This document shows positions 56,086 to 64,000 of a DNA stretch of 64,000 nt, one piece after another. The stretch spans positions 400,141,899 through 400,205,898 of the forward strand of contig NC_053392.1 of NCBI RefSeq assembly GCF_905171765.1, read 5' to 3'. The DNA is from Bufo bufo. Taxonomy: Eukaryota; Chordata; Amphibia; Anura; Bufonidae. The notes beneath the pieces are model-generated. The model made no database searches and was not told the origin of the DNA. It saw nothing but the letters and a program-made list of their open reading frames with translations. Made by a program: the position numbers and the translations under genes. Within the stretch, counting starts at the first letter, position 1; every line of letters begins with the position of its first letter.

Positions 56086-57919
56086 ATGAATCCTCTGGTG
56101 ACTCTAACTGACCATGTCTCTAATCTGACGCAGATGGTGCAGGAGTTAGGGGAAAAACTCAGTTCTTTTGAGTTAGGGCAAGGTTCTTGCACTACTCAGG
56201 CCTCCAGTCCGCATTTTGAGCCCCAGATTAAGCTCCCAGAACCCTTTTCTGGAGACCGGAAGAAGTTTCTCTCTTTTAAGGAGAATTGCAAACTTTACTT
56301 CCGTTTGCGCCCCGTGTCCTCTGGCCCCGAGAGTCAACGCGTGGGCATTATCAATTCACGACTACAGGGTTATCCCCAGGACTGGGCGTTCTCTTTACCT
56401 GCTGGCGCCAGTTGTTTATCTTCTGTGGAGGGGTTCTTTCAGGCCCTAGGTACCCTCTATGATGAACCAGACAGGGCTCTAGTAGCTGAGACGGCTCTAA
56501 AGGCACTGGTTCAGGGCAATCTACCTGCGGAGGATTATTGCACCCAATTCAGAAGTTGGTGTGTCCCCTCAGGGTGGAACGAACCAGCCCTGACAAGTCA
56601 GTTTAGGTCAGGTCTGTCTGATAATTTAAAGGATCTTCTGGTCAGTTATCAACTTACAGAGACCTTAGAGGAGATGATGACCCTTGTTGTCCGACTTGAC
56701 CGACGGGTTAGAGAGAGACGACAGGAACAACAGTTCTCTTCTTAGATGGTGGTCCAGCCAGAGGCCTACCCCAGAGACAATGCTGAGGTCTCCACCGAGG
56801 AACCCATGCAGGTTGGCATGACCCGAGGGAATCTTCGCCGCAGACGTGGAGAATGCTTTTACTGTGGAGATCCTGACTATTGGATCAACCAGTGTCCCAA
56901 GAAGGTCCTCTCTGTCAAGGCTCCTAAGGCAAGGCAACCTAAAGACCAGGTACACCCTGAATTTTCTAAATGTAAGCTTTTGGTACCCATTACGATTTCT
57001 CTGGGAGTAGACAAATGGCCGGGTAAGGCCTTTATTGATTCTGGCTCAGCGGCTAGCTTTATTGACTCTGAGTATGCTGTAAGATTGGGTATTCCTATGT
57101 TTGCCTTGCCAACTCCTATCCATGTCATGGCTATTGATGCTACTCCTCTTATTGGTGGTACGGTGAGCTCATGTACCTCAGAGATTTCTCTAACCGTGGG
57201 TGTGTGCCACTCAGAGAGATGTTCGCTTTTAGTCCTGGAGAACCTACTGGCTGAGGTGGTACTAGGGTTGCCTTGGCTCCGACTACATAACCCCACTATA
57301 GATTGGTCCAGTGGGGAGTTGGTGAGATGGGGGCCTAAGTGTGACTCGTGCTTGTCCGTGGTACAGGCTGGGGTCTCAGTAAAGTCTGATACCTTACCCA
57401 CTGTTGTTAGGAAATATTCTGATGTATTCTCATCACCAACCCCGGAGGTTCTACCCCCCCATAGACCTTATGATTGTACCATAGAGCTAGTAGAGGGGGC
57501 CAAGTTTCCTAAGGGGCGAATTTATAATCTAAGCCCGAACGCAAGGCCATGGAAGATTATATTAAGGAGAGCCTTGGTAAAGGGCATATTAGACCTTCTT
57601 TCTCTCCTATGGGGCGGGGTTTTTCTTCGTTAAGAAAAAAGATGGTGGTCTTAGACTATGTATCGATTACCGGAGATTAAATAAAATCACTGTCCAGAAT
57701 AGATACTCCCTCCCATTGATTCCGGATTTATTTAACCAGGTTCTGGGGGCAACCTGGTTTTCCAAAATTGACCTAAAAGGGGCATATAATCTAATCCGAA
57801 TCAAGGAGGGAGACGAATGGAAGACGGCGTTCAATATTCCGGTAGGACACTTTGAATATCAGGTGATGCCTTTTGGACTCAGCAATGCCCCAGCTGTGTT
57901 CCAAAACTTGAATGAATGA
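56086..57919 (+). pseudogene. Gypsy 2 gag, protease and RT start
   Basis: Gag runs from ATG at 56086 (capsid: KLPEPFSGDRKKFLSFKENC; YCTQFRSWCVPSGW) to a TAG at 56743-56745; the same frame continues to 57633 with a zinc knuckle whose His is Tyr (CFYC...YWINQC), the protease FIDSGSAASFID and HNPTIDWSSG. A frameshift near 57560-57620 precedes [44 protein letters not shown] further frameshift near 57915 precedes [10 protein letters not shown] (57955-57985). The TAG could be a mutation or a once-suppressed stop; the continuous gag-pol frame of element 3 favours mutation. Confidence 0.88.
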
Positions 57920-58029
57920 CATTCTTAGGGAGTTCTTAGGTAAATTTGTTATTGTCTATCTTGACGACATTTTGATATTCTCTCCTGACTTCGAATCCCA
58001 TGTGTCTCATGTTAAACAAGTATTAGAGG

Positions 58030-58332
58030 TGACGATCCTCTGCTGACTCCTTTGGTACTACACAACTCTCCTGGTATTTATGACCCCGGCTTCTCCTGAC
58101 AATTCTCTGCTTGCTCCATTTGTACTTTGTAGCTTTCCTGGTATTGACTCGGTCCGTTCTCATTCTGTTGTTTGTCTGTCTGTCATCCCTGCACTTAGTC
58201 CAAGCTAGGGATTGCCGTCCAGTTGTCCTCTGTCATTAGGACTCGCGAGGCAAGTAGGCAGGGCCAGGGGTAAGGGTGGAGCGCAGTGGTCACTTCCCTC
58301 CCCCCTGTGTGTGTGTGTACGCGACCGTTACA
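58030..58332 (+). repeat. Gypsy 2 3' LTR, 5'-truncated
   Basis: It matches the last ~303 bp of the 5' LTR (from TGACGATCCTCTGC) and ends GTTACA before CAGGC. The GTGTGTGTGT run at 58308-58317 is shared. Confidence 0.88.
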
Positions 58333-58337
58333 CAGGC

Positions 58338-60706
58338 CCTGTGGGCGGAATTGAAAGAGCTCCGGCTGGAAGTGTCCCAGATGAAGGCAGAACCGTCCCC
58401 GCACCTCGTGCCACTCCACCCAGAACAACCCCGGTGAGGGGGCCGGTCAGAAGAGGGTCCCTCCGAAAGTACGGCCATATGGCCAGAGAGTGCCCAGAAC
58501 AGGAAACGTCTGAGCCGAAGTTAAACTTCCGACCGCTGCAGTAGCTGGGCGTCCTGCGGCGGTGCACCAGAAGTTAATCCCTCTGCGTGAAGAACGTGAT
58601 CTGTATGCCAGCAGCCCCGTATTAGAAGCCGAGTTGGAAGGCTGAAAGGTCTGCTGCCTAGTTGATACAGGGTCAGAGTGCACCCTAATGCCTGTGGACT
58701 TCTTCGAGAGACACTTCGGGCATATGATGGAGCTCGAAGATGGGAGCGTCATCAGGCTGACGGCTGCAGATAATAGAGAGATGGATGTTCGAGGGATAGT
58801 CTGGATGCGGGTCCGACTGTTTGGGCAAGACATCGGCAAGAAAGGGGTCGTGCTGGTGGACCATTCGTCCCGGAAAGGAATGGACGTGACCCTGGGGATG
58901 AATATACTGAGAGACCTAGACCATCAACTCTATGCCAAAGAAGGGCCGAAGTACTGGCAACGGGCCACCACACACCGGCCTACCCAGAAGGTCCTACAAC
59001 AAATGGTGAGGAGCTGTAGCCTGCAAAAGAGTAACCTGTCCGGACGGGCCATTGGAGATGTGAGGGTGCTACGGAGGACTCCGTTGAAGATCCCACCTCG
59101 ACAGGAGCGAATATTGATGCTGCCAGTGTGGGCTGGGCGACGACTGAATGGACTGGAGGTCCTGATCCAGCCAGCTTATCAAGAAGAAACGCAGATTCGC
59201 CCACTGGTAGCCCGGGCCCTCGCCGTTGTGAAGGACGGATGTGTGCCTATACGTTGCTGTAATGTTGAGGACTACAAATTAACCATCCCTGCAAACACCC
59301 TGCTGGCCAAAGTTTATATGTCCGAAGGGGGTATCGCTCGACGAAGGGGCTTCACGCTGCAGCCGGATAGGAGATCAGCCTAGACCTATGCTGTGGAGAT
59401 CCATTCAAGGGAAACCCTGACAGCGGAGTGGAACGGTCGAGTGATCATGGTCCGTATGGGGGTGGACTGCAGAACCCTGACCCCGGGGGAACAAAAGCTG
59501 CTGGAAGACACCCTCTGGGAATTTTAGGAGGCCTTCTCAAGACATGATGAGGACTTTGGGTAGGATACTGCCATCGAACATGAAATCCCAACCGGCGATG
59601 CCGCGCCGATCAGGGAACGTTACCGGCAGATCCCACCTAAGATGTATCAGGAGGTGAAAGACATGGTGGCCAGCATGTTGGAGAACCGGGTGATCCAGGA
59701 GAGTCAAAGTCTGTGGGCTGCTCCGGTAGTCTTGGTGCGGAAGAAAGACGGGAGTCTCCGGTTCTGCGTGGATTACCTGAAGCTGAATGCTGAGACCGTC
59801 CGGGATGCCTACCCCCTTCCACAGATTGAGGAGTCATTATCAGCCCTAAGCCAAGCAAAGTTCTTCTCAACTCTTGACCTGGCTAGTGGGTACTGGCAGG
59901 TGCCGGTGGCCAAGAAGGACAAAGCCAAGACGGCCTTCATTCTACCTATGGGACTCTACGAGTTCAACCGGATGCCCTTCGGCCTCTCCAATGCTCCGGG
60001 GACATTCCAGCGATTGATGGAACACTGTCTGGGGGACCTCAACTTCGAATCAGTATTGATATACCTGGATGACATAGTAGTGTTCGGGGCTTCCTTTGAA
60101 GATCACCTCCAGAAGCTGCGACAAGTCTTGGGACGGCTACGAGACCATGGGCTCAAGATCAAGCCAAAAAAATGCCAGCTGTTCCGACAGCAGATAGAGT
60201 ACTTAGGACATGTGGTCACCCAGGAGGGGGTAAAACCGGCCCCCAGCAAGGTGGAGGCCGTTCAGAAGTGGCCCCGGCCAAGTACGCTACGGGAGGTACG
60301 GGCGTTCGTGGGACTGGCTGGCTATCGCTCATCTGGTGGGCCCGTTGAACGAGTTGCTAAGAGGCACGGCTGGAGGCCCAAAGAAACACCCTATCGACTG
60401 GGGGCCCCGACAACAAGAGGCCTTTGAAGCGGTGAAAGAGGCGCTGACCTATGCGCCGATCCTGGCTTACGCGCGGTTTGATACCCCATTCCTGCTGTAT
60501 ACTGATGGAAGCCTACATGGTCTGGGGGCCGTATTGTCCCAAGTCCAGGATGGACGGGAGAGAGTCATCGCCTATGGGAGCCGGTCCCTAAGAGAGTCAG
60601 AATGCAACCCTGATAACTATAGCTCCTTTAAACTGGAACTGCTGGCACTGGTTTGGGCCATGACCGGGGAGAGTTGCCGAGGACGACAACTTCTAGTGGG
60701 GTGGTA
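58338..60706 (+). pseudogene. Gypsy 1 gag end and pol (protease, RT, partial RNase H)
   Basis: In order: gag end with knuckle (58338-58520), aspartic protease LVDTGSECTLMP near 58660, a linker, RT with FCVDYLKLN (about 59763), LDLASGYWQV (59875), [12 protein letters not shown] (59970) and the catalytic YLDDIVVF (60061), then a frameshift near 60340 and RNase H with LLYTDGSLHGLGAVL (60495). Stops lie at 59381, 59525 and 59561. RNase H stops near 60665, and the integrase is missing. Confidence 0.88.
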
Positions 60707-61342
60707 TGTGAGATTGTGGATAAGCTCTGCCTGTATGATATTTATGTTTAAATTGTATTGGAGCTGTCATTTGGCATTCTGGGCACTAGAGGCCACTGTT
60801 TTGCAGCACAGTCAGCACACTCTGGGATCTGCATATGCAAAGCAAATGATGACTTATGCTTCTGTGTGAACCAGGAAGTGTTGATCTGACATGGTGGAAG
60901 GATTGTGCTGTGAGTGACTGAATCCGATTCCATCCTGGCTTGCGGATGTCCGGCAGTGAATGGACACTCAAAGGAAGGAGAGTATCTGCTGTCCCCTTTC
61001 TGGATCCAGCTCTTTGAAAGAGAGGTTGTCCCAGGAAGACCAGTTCCAGTGTATGGGAAGAAAACCTTATCATGAAGCAAGGCCGCACGGTTGCTGAGAG
61101 CTTGGTGGCCATCCCAGGTAAGCGGCATCCTAGGGCCCAGAATGGACGCAGGTCAGTACACCTGATTACCAATTGTACTTTACTGTTTGGCGCCTAAAGT
61201 AACAAAGACTAGCCTAGGCCTTGTATTAGCTAGTTAGAGAGGGTTATAGCCTTGTTAGGCCTTACTGTACTGGACTGCAGCGCAGTAATTGACTTGCAGG
61301 CTCTGCTGCGTCTGCCACCGGTTAGGTGTGTCCTCTATAACG
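60707..61342 (+). repeat. Gypsy 1 3' LTR, truncated
   Basis: It matches the first ~635 bp of the 5' LTR and stops after TCCTCTATAACGG, where sequence of another repeat begins. So the 3' 225 bp of the LTR and the host junction are lost. Confidence 0.85.
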
Positions 61343-61610
61343 GTGTGCCTGCTCAAATCATTGAGCAGGCACCTGGGGCCAATGCGCCGGGGGGTCCTGT
61401 GACCCCCCCTGTAGGCGATCGCAGCAAACCGCAGGTCAATTTAGACCTGCGGTTTGCTGCGTTTCCGGGTTATTCAGGTCTCTGAGGACCCGATAACCCG
61501 GAACAGGATGGTGATTGGTGGTGTGTTTTTACCCCACCAATCACCATCCTGCGATTCTGAGAGGTGATGGTGACATCACCTCTCAGGATCGCCTCTGATT
61601 GGTAGGTGGG
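61343..61610. repeat. Hairpin-rich repeat fragment
   Basis: This consists of consecutive hairpins: GTGCCTGCTCAA/TTGAGCAGGCAC, GCAAACCGCAGGTC/GACCTGCGGTTTGC, GGATGGTGATTGGTGG/CCACCAATCACCATCC and GAGGTGATG/CATCACCTC. Parts (GAGCAGGCAC) resemble the piggyBac-like MITE at 37797. It joins the broken gypsy 1 3' LTR to the LTR of gypsy 3. No gene. Confidence 0.55.
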
Positions 61611-61741
61611 TGTCATGGTCTTACCTGCTTTCTGCTCTCCTTCGTTTGACATGTGCTGGCGGCCATCTTGGTTTCTGGGTGTCTTGTAGCCTTCCACCCT
61701 GCGGCTCCTCCTTCCCCTGGGAGGAGCTGGATGCCTAGCTC

Positions 61742-61784
61742 ATATATATAGGAGGTCTGTGGCTTCAGTTCCTTGCTTGGTCCT
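61742..61784 (+). promoter_or_regulatory. Gypsy 3 core promoter and transcript start
   Basis: ATATATATA (61742-61750) lies about 25 bp before GCTTGGTCCT (61775-61784). That distance is usual between a TATA box and the start of an RNA polymerase II transcript, and the latter ten bases are repeated in inverse form as the primer site. Confidence 0.6.
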
Positions 61785-61818
61785 CTTGTGTTCACATGCT
61801 TCTAAGACTGCTGCTGCT

Positions 61819-61975
61819 TCTGGTTCCTGATCCTGGCTTCGTCTGACTACCCTGCTGGTTCCTGATCCTGGCTTCGTCTGACTACCCTGCTGGTTCCTGA
61901 TCCTGGCTTCGTCTGACTACCCTGCTGGTTCCTGATCCTGGCTTCGTCTGACTACCCTTCTGGTTCCTGACCTCT
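61819..61975 (+). repeat. 35-bp tandem repeat in the LTR
   Basis: Four full copies and one partial copy of a unit with GGTTCCTGATCCTGGCTTCG; the GGTTCCTGA element starts at 61822, 61857, 61892, 61927 and 61962. It lies downstream of the predicted transcript start, so in the R or U5 part. Copies are almost identical, which suggests recent expansion. Confidence 0.88.
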
Positions 61976-62103
61976 GGCTTCGCAAAGACTCTGCTCGGTT
62001 TCACCATCCGTTTGGACTTTTGCTTTACAGCTTTATTTTCAATAAAGCCTTCTTATTTTCACTTATCTCTTGTTGTACGTCTGGTTCATGGTTCCGTGAC
62101 ATT

Positions 62104-62113
62104 AGGACCAAGC
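62104..62113 (+). promoter_or_regulatory. Gypsy 3 self-primer binding site
   Basis: AGGACCAAGC, two bases after the LTR, is the exact reverse complement (10/10) of GCTTGGTCCT at 61775-61784. There is no TGG-starting tRNA site here. It overlaps the bases just before the gag ATG at 62115. Confidence 0.8.
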
Positions 62114-62114
62114 C

Positions 62115-64000
62115 ATGAATTCTGACGGTACAGGCCCATCCTCACTACCCACGCTGGTTGCCAGACTTGATCAGCAGGATCACCTGTTGGGTCGGTTCGC
62201 TGTGGCGTTGCAAACCCTGCTTGAACGCACGGCTCATTTCGCTCCCGTTGCCGATGGGTCGGTTGTCGCTCCTGGGCTCGCTCCTACTGCCGCTCCGGTT
62301 GTTGCGCCAGAGTCTACCCCGACACCTGTTGTTGCGCCTGCGGTGTTTCGGGGTATGACCGGTTCTGCCCCTCTTCCACAGCGCTTTGGGGGAGAGCCAA
62401 CTCAGTGCCGAGGTTTCCTTAACCAGGTGGGCATTTATTTCGAGTTGCTGCCACATGCCTTTCCTACTGAGAGATCAAAGGTGGGCTTCTTGATCTCGCT
62501 GCTCTCGGACAAGGCCTTGGCCTGGGCCAGCCCTTTATGGGAGAACAACAATCCGGTGGTTGCCGAGTTTTCCGGTTTTGTTGCTTCTCTTCGGAAGGTA
62601 TTCGATGTGCCGGCTCGTGCTGCCTCTGCTGCGAAGCTCCTTATGTCCATCAGACAGGGTTCACGATCCGTAGCTGAATACGCCATTGAGTTTCGTACCC
62701 TGGCAGCAGAGGTGGGCTGGAATAATGAGGCTCTGGTTGCTGCTTTCTCTCATGGTCTCTCGGATGCCTTGAAGGATGAGGTTGCAGCTAAGGACCTACC
62801 AGTTGAGCTCGAGTCTCTTATTTCTTTCCTGATTTTGATTGACACCAGATTCAGGGAGAGACCTTCCTTTAAGGAGAACCTGCGGAGGTCTTCTAACAGA
62901 TTGGTGCCTACGTTTGCTGTCCCACCCGTGCCTCCCTCTCCTCCCACGCCTCCTGGGGATGACTTGTCTGGGGGTGAACCCATGCAGCTGGGGTTTGCTC
63001 GCCTGTCCGAGGGGGAGAGGGCACTCCGGAGACGCGAGGGCCGATGCATGTACTGTGGTCTCGGTGGGCATTTTCGGTTGGCATGTCCGAACCGTCCGGG
63101 AAACGCTCGTACCCTGAGATCCTGTCGGGGGCAGATCTTGGGTGGAGTCTCCTCATCCCCGGTTTCCCGTGTTGACAAACCACTGATCACTGTTGTCCTC
63201 TCCTGGGTCGGGGGCTCGGTGACGACCCAGGCGTTGGTGGACTCTGGTGCTGGTGGTTTGTTCATTGATAGTGTGTTCGCTGCCGCCAATTCCATTCCTC
63301 TGCAGGCTCGAGGTTCCCCACTGGCTCTTGAGGCGATAGACGGCAGACCCCTTCTGCCGCCACACGTGACTCATGAGACCCTTCCAGTGGGGATAGCCAT
63401 TGGTGCCGTTCACAGAGAGTTGGTCTGCCTCCAGGTTATTTCGTCTCCACACTACTCGGTGGTCTTGGGGTACCCCTGGCTCCAGAAGCATAATCCGACT
63501 TTCGATTGGAGATCGGTCGAGATCCTCTCGTGGTCACCGCAGTGTGGGGCTAGTTGCATCCATGGGTCTGTCAAGTTGCTGTGTACTTCCTCTGACTCTC
63601 TGTTGCCTCCTGAATACGAGGAGTACCGGGATGTATTCGATAAGGTGCGCGCGGTTGCCCTACCTCCGCACCGCCCATACGATTGTGCCATAGAGTTACA
63701 ATCTGGTGCCGTTCCTCCTCGTGGCAAAGTCTATCCACTGTCGGTAGCGGAGAATGAGGCCATGGAGGAGTACGTGAGGGAGGCGCTTTCACGCGGACAC
63801 ATTCGCAAATCTTCGTCCCCGGCAGGGGCTGGATTTTTCTTTGTGAAAAAGAAGGGCGGTGAGTTGAGGCCTTGCATCGATTACAGGGGTCTCAATCGCA
63901 TCACGATCAAGAACGCTTACCCGATACCCTTGATTTCCGAGCTGTTCGATCGCCTTAAAGGGGCCACGGTCTTTACCAAACTCGACCTGAGGGCGGCATA
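62115..64000 (+). CDS. Gypsy 3 gag-pol polyprotein, 5' part, unbroken
   Basis: One frame from ATG at 62115 stays open for 628 codons to the window end. Gag capsid-like region: [15 protein letters not shown] near residue 95 and [10 protein letters not shown] near 135. Zinc knuckle [14 protein letters not shown] at residues 311-324 (CX2CX4HX4C). Aspartic protease [13 protein letters not shown] around D376. Linker [12 protein letters not shown] near 520. RT starts around 545 and shows [21 protein letters not shown] and TKLDLRAA at the edge. Gag and pol are in one frame with no stop or shift. The product would assemble particles and carry out reverse transcription and integration; those later parts are beyond the window. 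Confidence 0.92.
   Translation, partial: MNSDGTGPSSLPTLVARLDQQDHLLGRFAVALQTLLERTAHFAPVADGSVVAPGLAPTAAPVVAPESTPTPVVAPAVFRGMTGSAPLPQRFGGEPTQCRGFLNQVGIYFELLPHAFPTERSKVGFLISLLSDKALAWASPLWENNNPVVAEFSGFVASLRKVFDVPARAASAAKLLMSIRQGSRSVAEYAIEFRTLAAEVGWNNEALVAAFSHGLSDALKDEVAAKDLPVELESLISFLILIDTRFRERPSFKENLRRSSNRLVPTFAVPPVPPSPPTPPGDDLSGGEPMQLGFARLSEGERALRRREGRCMYCGLGGHFRLACPNRPGNARTLRSCRGQILGGVSSSPVSRVDKPLITVVLSWVGGSVTTQALVDSGAGGLFIDSVFAAANSIPLQARGSPLALEAIDGRPLLPPHVTHETLPVGIAIGAVHRELVCLQVISSPHYSVVLGYPWLQKHNPTFDWRSVEILSWSPQCGASCIHGSVKLLCTSSDSLLPPEYEEYRDVFDKVRAVALPPHRPYDCAIELQSGAVPPRGKVYPLSVAENEAMEEYVREALSRGHIRKSSSPAGAGFFFVKKKGGELRPCIDYRGLNRITIKNAYPIPLISELFDRLKGATVFTKLDLRAA

Larger units (their letters stand above)
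55363..58332 (+). mobile_element. Gypsy element 2, nested in element 1
   Basis: It is flanked by a perfect 5-bp duplication CAGGC (55358-55362, 58333-58337). Full 5' LTR, gag, protease and part of RT are present; the rest of pol and the 5' part of the 3' LTR are deleted with the junction near 58028-58030. The internal deletion leaves both outer ends intact, so it arose after insertion or was carried in trans. Confidence 0.9.
53717..61342 (+). mobile_element. Gypsy element 1, decayed, with nested element 2
   Basis: This is a Ty3/gypsy LTR retrotransposon inside the hAT pseudogene. The 5' LTR is full (53717-54577); the 3' LTR (60707-61342) is cut short. Between them come gag, a second gypsy element (55363-58332), the rest of gag, and pol up to RNase H. 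The rest of RNase H and the integrase are deleted just before the 3' LTR, where AGTGGGGTGGTA may be the polypurine tract. It is inactive. Confidence 0.88.
61611..62101 (+). repeat. Gypsy 3 5' LTR, 491 bp
   Basis: It starts TGTCATGGTC and ends TTCCGTGACA. A TATA run (ATATATATA) is at 61742-61750, a likely transcript start near 61775, and AATAAA at 62041-62046. A 35-bp tandem repeat occupies 61819-61975. Confidence 0.88.
61611..64000 (+). mobile_element. Gypsy element 3, young, runs off the window
   Basis: This sushi/Tf1-like Ty3/gypsy element has an LTR (61611-62101), a self-primer site and one continuous gag-pol frame to the end of the window. Nothing in the visible part is broken, in contrast to elements 1 and 2, so it is the youngest LTR element here. 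The 5-bp host duplication cannot be tested without the 3' end; the preceding bases are GTGGG. Confidence 0.9.

Noticed and set aside
61343..61610. Hairpin series as an RNA gene
   Set aside because: The hairpins resemble internal parts of piggyBac-like MITEs and have no tRNA or snRNA features.

Overview
This is a stretch of vertebrate nuclear DNA, most likely from a frog or toad. The evidence is two conserved coding exons with canonical splice sites, and a repeat mix (CR1, L2 and L1 LINEs, hAT, Harbinger-like, piggyBac and Tc1 DNA transposons with many foldback derivatives, and Ty3/gypsy elements) that is typical of anuran introns. The species cannot be told from the sequence. There is no operon, CRISPR array, rRNA or prokaryotic feature.

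Host gene: two minus-strand exons, at 40838-41007 and 454-615, encode adjacent parts of a 1-acylglycerol-3-phosphate acyltransferase. AGPAT3 fits best. The first carries the NHx4D acyltransferase motif. Reading frame, intron phases and GT-AG sites agree, so 616-40837 is a single intron of about 40.2 kb and 41008-64000 is part of the preceding intron. The whole window therefore lies inside one gene, and nearly everything else in it is mobile DNA.

Layout on the + strand: 1-409 MITE end; 454-615 exon; about 2412-10890 an old CR1 LINE split by at least seven later insertions (mariner-type MITE, nested hAT MITEs, a 2.7 kb hAT carrying a solo LTR, a TTAA MITE, a Tc1, a second CR1); 11291-12671 two nested TTAA foldback elements; 12672-17378 an old Tc1 holding a Harbinger-like MITE, a 2.1 kb foldback and a younger Tc1 with a 319-codon open transposase frame; about 17640-24200 a second CR1 holding a 3.2 kb hAT (itself carrying a TTAA element and a MITE) and a 2.7 kb TTAA element; about 24203-27670 L1 remnants; about 27777-34528 a piggyBac element with an intact 650-aa transposase and a palindromic tandem array; 35486-37438 a third CR1; 37797-40775 MITEs; 40838-41007 exon; 42805-43610 Tc1 remnant; 44188-50053 a Tc1 split by an L2 LINE and an unclassified insertion with a foldback; 50297-53716 a hAT transposase pseudogene split by a foldback; 53717-61342 a decayed gypsy element with a second gypsy inside its gag; 61611-64000 the 5' part of a young gypsy element with one unbroken gag-pol frame.

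For most insertions the target-site duplication can be read directly: TA for Tc1 and the mariner-type MITE, TTAA for piggyBac-like elements, TTA/TAA for Harbinger-like elements, 8 bp for hAT and 5 bp for LTR elements. The relative order of insertion therefore follows from the nesting. Two of the three gypsy elements carry a primer-binding site that is an exact complement of the predicted 5' end of their own transcript, the mark of self-primed (Tf1/sushi-type) reverse transcription. I found no clearly novel defence or metabolic system. The most unusual material is the set of TTAA foldback elements with NRF1-like palindromes, the palindromic array in the piggyBac element, and the module sharing between unrelated foldback families.
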